The notes beneath the pieces were generated by a model. The model saw only the letters and a program-made list of their open reading frames with translations. It was not told the DNA's origin and searched no databases. The translations under genes were made by a program, and so were the position numbers. Shown in pieces: positions 21,971 through 27,278 of a stretch of DNA of 27,278 nt. Position 1 is the stretch's first letter; the number at the start of each line of letters is the position of its first letter. This DNA is from a virus: IMG/VR virus record IMGVR_UViG_3300019776_000639, positions 1-27,278 of that record; one strand, written 5' to 3'.

Positions 21971-22695
21971 GGCCTTCCCCCCATCGGCATCCCCTCGTAG
22001 CCGTCCTCAGCCCCGTTGACGACATCCATCGCCACTTTCTCCCATCCGCCCTCGGCCTTATCCAGCCTCTCCAGAAACCAGTCCACATTCGCCGCCATAA
22101 TCTCGCGCCTCGCCTCAATCGGCAGGGTCATGAGAAGCCGTCGCCACTCCAGGGATGGCATGGACAGCAAGCACCCGGTCCAGACTGCCAAGACGGCAGG
22201 ACGCTGGTGAGGGTCAGTGACGAAGGCCAAGGATACGTCCCCGAGTTCCTTTTTTAGGTCCTCGGCTTTACGATTCTGGGCAAGAAATATCCCCGACGAC
22301 TTAATCCACTCGTTTTCGATATTAGCCCCCTCTGGCGTCCCCGGACGGGTCGAAGGTCGCGGCGGGGGCGTATCGCCAATATTCAACCGGTTTTTGCCAC
22401 CTTCTCCGGCCTCTTCCGCCTCCTGGCTGTTCTGCTTCTGGGCAATATCTCCGCCGCCCTCGCGAATTTTGGCGATCTCCATGCCCAAAAACGTGTGGGC
22501 TTTCTGGATATCCTCAATCGCGCTCACCCCCGGCTTCTTGCCAGCCCGAGCCATATAGGCCAGCGCCGTCCCCACTCGAAACGAGAGGCTCCATGCGTCG
22601 ATCACGTTCACCGGCTCATAGACTCCGCCCGGCCCGTAGTAGGCTGGGCGAATCTCCGAAACTCCGCCAAGACTCACTTCTTCAACTTCAGGCAC
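21967..22695 (-). CDS. DUF3310-domain protein with C-terminal extension
   Basis: A GTG at 22695 with AAGGAGG 6 nt upstream gives 242 residues; a longer frame would overlap the preceding gene. Residues about 18-78 match DUF3310: PAYYGPGGVYEPVNVIDAWS, then FRVGTALAYMARAGKKPGVS and EDIQKAHTFLGMEIAK. This family is often annotated as a nucleotide-kinase-like or SaV-like phage protein of unknown function. After a low-complexity linker (residues 79-130) a second helical region appears (RKAEDLKKELGDVSLAFVTD, MTLPIEARREIMAANVDWFL). The extension is not part of the standard domain. It overlaps the 68-residue gene at its 3' end. Confidence 0.75.
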   Translation of the reverse strand: MPEVEEVSLGGVSEIRPAYYGPGGVYEPVNVIDAWSLSFRVGTALAYMARAGKKPGVSAIEDIQKAHTFLGMEIAKIREGGGDIAQKQNSQEAEEAGEGGKNRLNIGDTPPPRPSTRPGTPEGANIENEWIKSSGIFLAQNRKAEDLKKELGDVSLAFVTDPHQRPAVLAVWTGCLLSMPSLEWRRLLMTLPIEARREIMAANVDWFLERLDKAEGGWEKVAMDVVNGAEDGYEGMPMGGRP

Positions 22696-22927
22696 CCTGC
22701 ACCTCCTTGGGGAAGAGAATCCCCAGCACATCGACCTCAATCGCGGTGGGCATCAGCCCCTCATCGACCAAGGGAAGCCCTTCGCCCTCCAGGACCATGA
22801 CCAGCGACTGACGCGCCGGGCTATACTCGATCCCCGTGAGGCGAATCGTTTCTGGGATTCCCAAAAGCCGCGAGACTTGCGACTGCGTAAGGGCGACGAT
22901 CGCCGCCGCCCGCTTGTTTCTTGACAT
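22688..22927 (-). CDS. Hypothetical small protein
   Basis: The ATG at 22927 gives 79 residues, with GGGAGG 5 nt upstream and overlap with the preceding stop (TGATG). A longer frame begins in the exonuclease gene and is less likely. The N-terminal helix contains LTQSQVSRLLGIPETIRLTG, and a beta segment follows (GIEYSPARQSLVMVLEGEGL). It could be a small regulator, but no helix-turn-helix is clear. It is coupled to the exonuclease gene. Confidence 0.6.
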   Translation of the reverse strand: MSRNKRAAAIVALTQSQVSRLLGIPETIRLTGIEYSPARQSLVMVLEGEGLPLVDEGLMPTAIEVDVLGILFPKEVQGA

Positions 22928-23577
22928 CAAATCCTCCCTCCAGCGCTCACGAGCTTGGCGAGCACTCTCGCACAAAGTTTTGCATCCACCAGCGCCCCGT
23001 GTCCGCCTTGCCGCGACTCTCGGCTAATCCCGAAGTGATGGCACAGCGCATCGAGGCTGAACCCCGGCTTGATATCGCCCCCGTCGCCCTTGGGCCGCTC
23101 CATGCAGCGCAGGGCCACAGCGTTCTGGGCCTCGTAGCGGGTGCAGGCCCAAGTCGAGTCCCTTCCACAGATCTCCGTGAACTCCCGCAAAGGCCGCGGG
23201 CTTAGCCTTCGGATTGCTGCCCCGAGGTGGTTTCGGTCGAACTCGGCATTGTGCGCCCAGATAGGCCACTCGCCGCTGATGAAGTTCGCCTCATCGAGCC
23301 AGCCACGAAGACGGCAGAGTGCTTCCGCCTCTCTCAGTCGCCCCTTGCCCTCCATGACCTCTTCACGAGTCAGGCCCTGGACCTTCAGCGCGGCATCTTC
23401 CAGCCGTAGCGAGGGATCGGGCCGGATTGCAACCTCAAACTCGCGGATCTTCTCGTCGCCCTCCAGCGGCAAGAGGCGATTGCCCTCCAGGCGAAGCGCG
23501 AGAGCTCCGATCGAGGTCAGTGCGGTGCCCTCGTGGGAGAGGCCTCCGGTCTCGGTGTCGATGATGATGATGTTCAT
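22927..23577 (-). CDS. DnaQ-like 3'-5' exonuclease
   Basis: The ATG at 23577 overlaps the preceding TGA (ATGA) and gives 216 residues; this trims an improbable upstream extension. The protein is a DEDD exonuclease: MNIIIIDTETGG has Asp7 and Glu9 (Exo I), WAHNAEFDRNHL has Asp114 (Exo II), and GGHGALVDAKLCARV has His193 and Asp198 (Exo III, DEDDh type). FSLDALCHHFGI precedes Exo III as usual in DNA polymerase III epsilon homologues. It probably trims or proofreads DNA during phage replication or recombination. No phage polymerase is encoded in the window, so it may work with the host polymerase. Confidence 0.85.
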   Translation of the reverse strand: MNIIIIDTETGGLSHEGTALTSIGALALRLEGNRLLPLEGDEKIREFEVAIRPDPSLRLEDAALKVQGLTREEVMEGKGRLREAEALCRLRGWLDEANFISGEWPIWAHNAEFDRNHLGAAIRRLSPRPLREFTEICGRDSTWACTRYEAQNAVALRCMERPKGDGGDIKPGFSLDALCHHFGISRESRQGGHGALVDAKLCARVLAKLVSAGGRI

Positions 23578-23960
23578 TCTGCTCCTTGCTCCTCGGCTTC
23601 TTGTTCCGGGAAAGCCATCCGGTAAATTCCCATGAGGTAGGTGATCCAGGCGTACATGTCCTGATCCACCAGAGGAGACCGCCCCGCGTAGCGCATCAGG
23701 TAGGCCGAGCAGTTGCAGTGCCAAGCCTCATTCGAGTCTGCCCCGTGGCGCTCCCACGCCTCAACGCAAGCCCTGGCTATTGCCTCGCTCATGGGGTGCG
23801 TCCAGTCCGTATTAGCCCCCTCGCGGATAAAGCGCTCCTCGGCCTTGAGCATCCCGCCAAGAATGGCGTACTCGGCAAAGATGCGCTTGGCATCGTCGAG
23901 CTCCTGCATGACCGGGAACTCCAGCAAGAGGGGAGTCAGTGCCCCTGGGTTAGTGACCAT
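23574..23960 (-). CDS. Hypothetical protein between helicase and exonuclease
   Basis: The ATG at 23960, with GGAGG 6 nt upstream, lies inside the last codons of the helicase gene and gives 128 residues. The protein is helical with Cys near the centre (WHCNCSAYLMRYAGRSPLVD) and an aromatic C-terminal helix (DMYAWITYLMGIYRMAFPEQ). The acidic end, EQEAEEQGAE, is typical of small phage proteins. Function is unknown; context suggests DNA replication or its regulation. Confidence 0.65.
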   Translation of the reverse strand: MVTNPGALTPLLLEFPVMQELDDAKRIFAEYAILGGMLKAEERFIREGANTDWTHPMSEAIARACVEAWERHGADSNEAWHCNCSAYLMRYAGRSPLVDQDMYAWITYLMGIYRMAFPEQEAEEQGAE

Positions 23961-25281
23961 CGGTATCCTCCATGTCTTCAAAGCGGGTGTAGGGGCCAAA
24001 GTAGGCGACCTTGGCAGTAGCGGGTTCTCCGTCGCGGCACTTGAGCACGATCCACTCGGCGGGCTCTCCTCCGGTCTGGGGCTGGGATTCTTGGGGTTGG
24101 TAGTAGCACGGGCGATAAAGCCCGGTCACCACGTCGGCGGCTTCCTCTATCCCGCCTGACTCCTTGAGGTCCGAGAGCATCGGGCGCTTGTTCTCGCGCC
24201 CTTCCACCCCTCGGCTGATCTGCGCCAGTGCGACAATGGGCACATCGAGCTGCTTGGCGGCGGCCTTGAGCCCGTTGGCGATCAGGGATATCTCCTCGGC
24301 GCGGGTCCCGGCCTTGCGCTGGCTGTCGGGCCGCATGATCCCGATGTAGTCCACAAAGACCATATCCAGCCCGCCGAGGTCCGTGCGAATGCGTCGGCAT
24401 CGAGAAACGATCTGAGGCAAAGACAGCGCCGTGGTATCGTCGATCACGAGCTTGTACTGCGAAATTGCGCGCCCGACCTCGGGCAGAATCCGCGACTCTT
24501 CCGGGGTCAGGTGCCCACTGCGAATGTTGCGAAGCGATATCCCGCCCTCGCCCGCCAGCAAGCGCTCGATCATGCGCTTCTTGGGCATCTCCAGCGAGAA
24601 GAACGCCACGCGAAGCCCTTGGCGACACGCAGCGGCAGCAATCGAGACAGCGGCGGCAGTCTTACCCATCGCAGGACGCCCGGCGAACACGTAGAGGTTT
24701 CCGCGCTCCATGCCCTGGGTGAGGTAGTCCCAGCCCGAGATTCCGCTGGAGATTCCAGGCAGGCCCGTGCGGCGAGATCGCTCCTCCATGTCAGCGAGAA
24801 CCTCGTCCAAGAGCGAGGCGGCCAGGCAGTAGCCATCGCCCCCACGCTGGGCAATGGTCGAGTCCAAGAGAATGCTCTCGGACCGCGCCACAATCTCGTC
24901 CAGTGGCTTCTCTAGGTCTGCGGCTTGCTGGATAATCTCCTGCGCGGCGGAGTTAAGTCGGCGGCGAGTCGAGTGCTCCAGGATCACCCTAGCCTGACTC
25001 ACCACGTTGCCACGCCCCACGCTCGCCTTGATCAGGTCGTGCAGGTAGAGAATCGCCGGGTCATCATTGCCGGTCTCGCGCAGCATCTCAGAGCGCACCG
25101 TCACTAGGTCGATTCCCTCGCCACGCTCCGAGACCGCCACGATGGCCCGGTAAATGCGCTGGTGCTCCAGCCGGTAAAGATCACTCGGCGTGAGAATCGG
25201 CAGGACCTGCTCCGCGGACCACGACGAAAGAAGCATCGAGCCCAGCACGCTCTGCTCGGCAGAAATGTCATGCGGTAGCAT
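23950..25281 (-). CDS. dnaB: Replicative DNA helicase, DnaB family
   Basis: The ATG at 25281 lies inside the last codons of the initiator gene, with GGAGG 5 nt upstream, and gives 443 residues. The N-terminal domain (MLPHDISAEQSVLGSMLLSS, ... YRLEHQRIYRAIVAV) is typical of DnaB. The RecA-like domain has Walker A GRPAMGKT (201-208), MVFVDYIGIM with Asp311 (Walker B), ALAQISR with Gln354 and GRENKRPMLSDLKESGGIEE, the segment with the arginine finger. Helicase unwinding follows loading at the origin, probably by the adjacent initiator. This is a near full-length DnaB (bacterial ones have about 450-470 residues). Confidence 0.93.
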   Translation of the reverse strand: MLPHDISAEQSVLGSMLLSSWSAEQVLPILTPSDLYRLEHQRIYRAIVAVSERGEGIDLVTVRSEMLRETGNDDPAILYLHDLIKASVGRGNVVSQARVILEHSTRRRLNSAAQEIIQQAADLEKPLDEIVARSESILLDSTIAQRGGDGYCLAASLLDEVLADMEERSRRTGLPGISSGISGWDYLTQGMERGNLYVFAGRPAMGKTAAAVSIAAAACRQGLRVAFFSLEMPKKRMIERLLAGEGGISLRNIRSGHLTPEESRILPEVGRAISQYKLVIDDTTALSLPQIVSRCRRIRTDLGGLDMVFVDYIGIMRPDSQRKAGTRAEEISLIANGLKAAAKQLDVPIVALAQISRGVEGRENKRPMLSDLKESGGIEEAADVVTGLYRPCYYQPQESQPQTGGEPAEWIVLKCRDGEPATAKVAYFGPYTRFEDMEDTDGH

Positions 25282-26068
25282 CAGCGCCTCCAATCGGCTC
25301 CGCAAGAGCGCGAGCACGACGGGCTCGCAAGTCGTGAAGGCTAGGGATGGACGGCACAGCCTCTGGTGCCTGCATCTTGGGAATCGGAGCCTGGGGCGCT
25401 TTCTCGCCCTTCTTCCAGCCGCGAAGGATCTCGATGGCGTAGCTAGACAGTGCGACGTGGTTGGGGAATGCTCTGCCTGCCAGTGCTAGGCGAAGGTGCG
25501 CCTCCCACCAGTCAGGGCAGCTCTCTTGCAGGAAGTTCTGGACGTGAAGCGGTAGCGGGTCGTTCTCAGCGAAAGCCTTTCCTGTGGTCGTGGTCGTCTG
25601 GGCTTCTTGCTCCACGGGGGTAAGGGGGATAATCTCTCTTTCTTTCTCTCTTTCTTTCTCTCTGTCGTTACGTTGCGTTACATCTGCGTTACGTTGCGTT
25701 ACACTGGCTTCGGGTTGCGTTTCTTCCTGCTTCTTGGCGTTACGGTAGCGTTGCACTCGCTCCTTAGAATCGTCCTCACGCTTGGGCTGGCGCTTATCCC
25801 AGTTGGAAAGCCTGCCGTCCGCAATGACTCCACGCTCAGAGAGGGCTGTCAGGATGGCCTGTACCTCTTCATCCTCAACACCCATGAAAGCGGCGGCGAC
25901 CTCAATGTCAAAACCCTGCACGCTTCCCCGGTCTTGGTGCTGGCTGGCGTAGTCCAGGAGCATCCAGAACGTCGAGATCACCAGCGCCGGGGACACTTTG
26001 GCCTTGCGTGCTACGACCAGCCATTTAGGGTCAGAAGGAGCTCCGTGGTGGGAGCGAAACCAGTCCAT
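25268..26068 (-). CDS. Replication initiator/helicase-loader-like protein (lambda O-like role)
   Basis: This 266-residue protein starts with MDWFRSHHGAPSDPKWLVVA, followed by KVSPALVISTFWMLLDYASQ and a winged-helix-like segment (FDIEVAAAFMGVEDEEVQAI, LTALSERGVIADGRL), as in phage replication proteins that load DnaB. A low-complexity charged linker (RDREKEREKERE-like, residues about 125-150) contains VTQRN twice. A second domain (PDWWEAHLRLALAGRAFPNH, then HVALSSYAIEILRGWKKGEK) follows. The DNA for the linker carries repeats that look like an origin. Its helicase neighbour is translationally coupled. Role as initiator is inferred from order and domain layout. Confidence 0.7.
   Translation of the reverse strand: MDWFRSHHGAPSDPKWLVVARKAKVSPALVISTFWMLLDYASQHQDRGSVQGFDIEVAAAFMGVEDEEVQAILTALSERGVIADGRLSNWDKRQPKREDDSKERVQRYRNAKKQEETQPEASVTQRNADVTQRNDREKEREKEREIIPLTPVEQEAQTTTTTGKAFAENDPLPLHVQNFLQESCPDWWEAHLRLALAGRAFPNHVALSSYAIEILRGWKKGEKAPQAPIPKMQAPEAVPSIPSLHDLRARRARALAEPIGGADATA
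25633..25663. repeat. 31-bp perfect mirror polypyrimidine/polypurine tract
   Basis: The plus strand carries 31 consecutive pyrimidines. Read backwards the tract is identical to itself about a central C at 25648. Such mirror repeats can fold into intramolecular triplex (H-DNA). It encodes the Arg/Glu/Lys-rich linker of the initiator and lies 3 bp from the iteron-like repeats at 25666. Confidence 0.85.
25666..25755. repeat. Iteron-like direct repeats, candidate replication origin
   Basis: CGTTACGTTGCGTTACA occurs at 25666-25682 and again at 25687-25703, a 21-bp period with a 4-bp spacer. A diverged third copy (CGTTACGGTAGCGTTGCA) lies at 25738-25755. They sit inside the initiator gene next to the mirror tract, much as lambda has its origin within gene O. 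The repeats also encode the VTQRN peptide twice, so coding duplication is an alternative explanation. Confidence 0.55.
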
Positions 26069-26217
26069 TAGGAAAACCTCAAAAAGTCAACCGCCCAAGA
26101 GGTAGCAGGCTCTTGGGCGGCGGGTCGCTGCCCCTTGCGGGACAGGCCATCTTGTGCCGAGAGCCCTGCTACAAGCTCGTTGGCAACGGTCGAAAACGCA
26201 GGCTCCCCAGAGTGCAA
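26068..26217 (-). CDS. Possible 49-residue protein upstream of the initiator (uncertain)
   Basis: A minus-strand frame ends in TAATG with the initiator start, which is the coupling seen in true genes here. With the TTG at 26217 it gives 49 residues (SGEPAFSTVANELVAGLSAQ, then PAAQEPATSWAVDFLRFS). The TTG directly follows GGAAAG, too close for a normal binding site. The hairpin at 26091-26120 lies within the frame, and GC at third positions is not decisive. It may be a leader instead of a gene. Confidence 0.3.
   Translation of the reverse strand: MHSGEPAFSTVANELVAGLSAQDGLSRKGQRPAAQEPATSWAVDFLRFS
26091..26120 (-). terminator. Strong hairpin with U-tract before the initiator gene
   Basis: CCGCCCAAGAG (26091-26101) and CTCTTGGGCGG (26110-26120) pair perfectly over 11 bp around an 8-nt loop. 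On the minus strand TTGACTTTTTGAGG follows, so the RNA has a U-run. It lies 22 bp before the initiator ATG and about 130 nt after the TATAAT box, where an attenuator is plausible. It could also end transcripts entering from the right. Confidence 0.6.
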
Positions 26218-26248
26218 CTTTCCGGTTGGGGGCGTGTCGTTTGTTCTA

Positions 26249-26292
26249 TGTGTATTATACGTCATGTGTGTATCGTGTACCACTTGTGTATT
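26249..26292. promoter_or_regulatory. Operator-like array: three direct repeats at an 18-bp period
   Basis: TGTGTATT (26249-26256), TGTGTATC (26267-26274) and TGTGTATT (26285-26292) are spaced by exactly 18 bp, so they could lie on nearly the same face of the helix. They lie between the plus-strand ribbon-helix-helix gene and the minus-strand replication genes. The first copy overlaps a minus-strand TATAAT. They are the obvious binding sites for the nearby regulator. Confidence 0.6.
26254..26259 (-). promoter_or_regulatory. -10 box facing the replication operon
   Basis: On the minus strand this hexamer reads TATAAT, a perfect -10 consensus in otherwise GC-rich DNA. No good -35 occurs at 15-19 bp, so it may need an activator. 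It overlaps the first operator-like repeat, so bound regulator would block it. Confidence 0.45.
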
Positions 26293-26329
26293 GACAGCCC
26301 TGTCTGTCATGGCGCACACTGGAGCGGCT

Positions 26330-26506
26330 ATGGAAAGTAAAGAAGAGTTGGTAAGAATCGTGTTCGTGGCAAAGCCCGAGCACCGAAAGCTCCTGCGGCA
26401 AGTCGCTGCCAATCGAGAGAAAGATATGCGGGACCTGCTCGTCGAGGCGATTCTCCGCATGGCCCGCGAAGACGGGTTCCTCAAGGACGGCGAGGATATA
26501 GCCTGA
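26330..26506 (+). CDS. Ribbon-helix-helix (Arc/CopG-like) regulator
   Basis: This 58-residue protein is the only well-supported plus-strand gene. The ATG at 26330 has GGAG 5 nt upstream; an earlier ATG at 26309 lacks a binding site. The sequence fits a ribbon-helix-helix fold: a basic beta strand (VRIVFVAKPEHRKLLRQVAA), then REKDMRDLLVEAILRMARED as the second helix pair. Such proteins bind operators as dimers of dimers. The three direct repeats just upstream are likely targets, giving autorepression and control of the divergent replication genes. A TTGACA at 26291 has no matching -10. The gene ends 10 bp from the converging resolvase stop. Confidence 0.72.
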   Translation: MESKEELVRIVFVAKPEHRKLLRQVAANREKDMRDLLVEAILRMAREDGFLKDGEDIA

Positions 26507-26516
26507 AACCTGAGCC

Positions 26517-27101
26517 TCAAAACTTCCCCCCTCTCCGCCCAACAAGCCTCGGGGCCAACTTTGCCGCCTCCTCGCGCTTCCAAGCACCCCATGCGGCGAC
26601 CCCAACAGCCAGCGCATCGGCAATAGCATCATCGTCGTCTGACAAAGGTCTTAGCCCATGCGCCTCCCAGTCGCCCGCGAACTCTCGGCGAGCCCAGCGC
26701 ACGACCTCAACCTTAGAATCCGCGCTCCTCAGCTTCATCCCGCCCCACACAGCCTTAGCCGTCGGGACGTAAATCCCCCAGATTCTCCCCGAGAACGTCC
26801 CTGGAATCGTCAAATACGCCCCCACGCTCTGGGAGCCCGCATCGCTTGCGGCTTGCCCTCGCCCCGTGTGGATCTCGTAGGCCACGCCGTCTAATGGCGG
26901 CTGATTCTCCAGCCACCCGGCCAGCGTTTCACGAATGTAGGCAATCCGCTGAAAGCGCTGCTCAACCGCCGATCCACGAAGGGCCTTGCCCCTCGGGGCC
27001 GTAATACACTCAGCCGCCAGAACCTCCAGGCGAGTAGGGTGGAGGCGGCCAATAACCGCCCCCGTCTTGTCCGTCGAAGGGTCCAGGATTAGGATTGTCA
27101 T
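26517..27101 (-). CDS. RuvC-like Holliday junction resolvase
   Basis: The ATG at 27101 gives 194 residues, has GGAG about 10 nt upstream and overlaps the stop of the methyltransferase gene (ATGA). The RNase H-like fold of RuvC is visible: MTILILDPSTDKTG has Asp7, DGVAYEIHTGRGQ has Glu76 and SDDDDAIADALAVG has the acidic cluster 155-158 and Asp162. Length is near that of RuvC (about 170-190). It would cut Holliday or replication-fork junctions, perhaps to debranch DNA before packaging. The spacing of the last acids differs by one residue from the typical D-x-x-D. Confidence 0.78.
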   Translation of the reverse strand: MTILILDPSTDKTGAVIGRLHPTRLEVLAAECITAPRGKALRGSAVEQRFQRIAYIRETLAGWLENQPPLDGVAYEIHTGRGQAASDAGSQSVGAYLTIPGTFSGRIWGIYVPTAKAVWGGMKLRSADSKVEVVRWARREFAGDWEAHGLRPLSDDDDAIADALAVGVAAWGAWKREEAAKLAPRLVGRRGGKF

Positions 27102-27278
27102 GACGCCCACACTCCAATCTGTTGGGCGAGCTGTCGCCCGATAAACTCGGTATAGGCAGGCGGGATGGCCTGAGAAAGTCCCTTCATCGGCATCCAGTCA
27201 ATCCCCATCGCTTCCTGTGCAGCCCGCACGTCGAAGGTCTCCCGCTCCTCGTTTCGCACTACATTCTGCTGCGCGGTC
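27098..27278 (-). CDS. DNA cytosine methyltransferase, C-terminal fragment (gene runs off the right edge)
   Basis: About 60 codons of a minus-strand gene enter from the right edge and end in TGA at 27098-27100, overlapping the resolvase ATG. The end reads RETFDVRAAQEAMGIDWMPM, then KGLSQAIPPAYTEFIGRQLA and QQIGVWAS. The stretch MGIDWM ... L-S-x-AIPPAYTE-x-IGRQL is typical of the C-terminus of phage-encoded C5 methyltransferases. Catalytic motifs lie outside the window. It probably protects phage DNA from restriction or marks it. Confidence 0.75.
   Translation of the reverse strand, partial: TAQQNVVRNEERETFDVRAAQEAMGIDWMPMKGLSQAIPPAYTEFIGRQLAQQIGVWAS

Noticed and set aside
25666-25703. The 17-bp repeats as a CRISPR array
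   Set aside because: Only two exact copies with a 4-bp spacer inside a coding gene; no spacers of proper length and no cas genes.
26291-26296. TTGACA as -35 box of the plus-strand regulator gene
   Set aside because: No -10-like hexamer lies 16-18 bp downstream; the match may be chance.
26135-26506. Longer form of the ribbon-helix-helix gene starting at 26135
   Set aside because: The extra N-terminal residues are low-quality (Cys/Thr/Val-rich) and would run through the operator-like repeats; the ATG at 26330 has a good binding site.

Overview
This window is a stretch of a tailed-phage or prophage genome. It is GC-rich and densely packed, and nearly every gene lies on the minus strand, so the genes read from the right end of the window to the left. 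Start and stop codons often overlap (ATGA, TAATG, TGATG), which points to long translationally coupled operons. A P22-type portal, a BPP-1-like capsid gene set, adaptor-like proteins, an SGNH-hydrolase spike and the lack of any tape-measure or sheath gene suggest a short-tailed, podovirus-like particle. No integrase, tRNA or host gene is present. The host cannot be fixed from the sequence. The stalk-type (copper amine oxidase N-terminal-like) repeats in the endolysin recall Bacillota and Armatimonadota, but that is only a hint.

Right end, about 20.8-27.3 kb: early and replication module. It holds the C-terminus of a DNA cytosine methyltransferase, a RuvC-like resolvase, the only plus-strand gene (a 58-residue ribbon-helix-helix regulator), a replication initiator with an origin-like repeat cluster inside it, a DnaB helicase, a DnaQ-type exonuclease, and several small proteins including DUF3310 and DUF1653 members. 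Between the regulator and the initiator is an operator-like array of three direct repeats at an exact 18-bp period. It overlaps a TATAAT box that faces the replication genes.

Middle, about 10.2-20.8 kb: packaging and head module. A promoter-like sequence and a leader with several hairpins precede the candidate small terminase gene. Then come a 718-residue large terminase with a second, degenerate nuclease-like domain, several small proteins (one with an Acb2/Tad1-like C-terminus, and two that share the same C-terminal tail), the portal, the scaffold, the major capsid protein and a cement-protein candidate. Hairpins, some with U-tracts, sit between portal, scaffold, capsid and cement genes and probably set relative expression.

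Left end, about 0-10.0 kb: lysis and tail module. A run of very small membrane proteins leads to a CHAP endolysin with two stalk-like repeats. Next are a 786-residue SGNH-hydrolase tail spike, a spike base protein, two adaptor-like proteins and several tail or appendage proteins. The last of these runs off the left edge.
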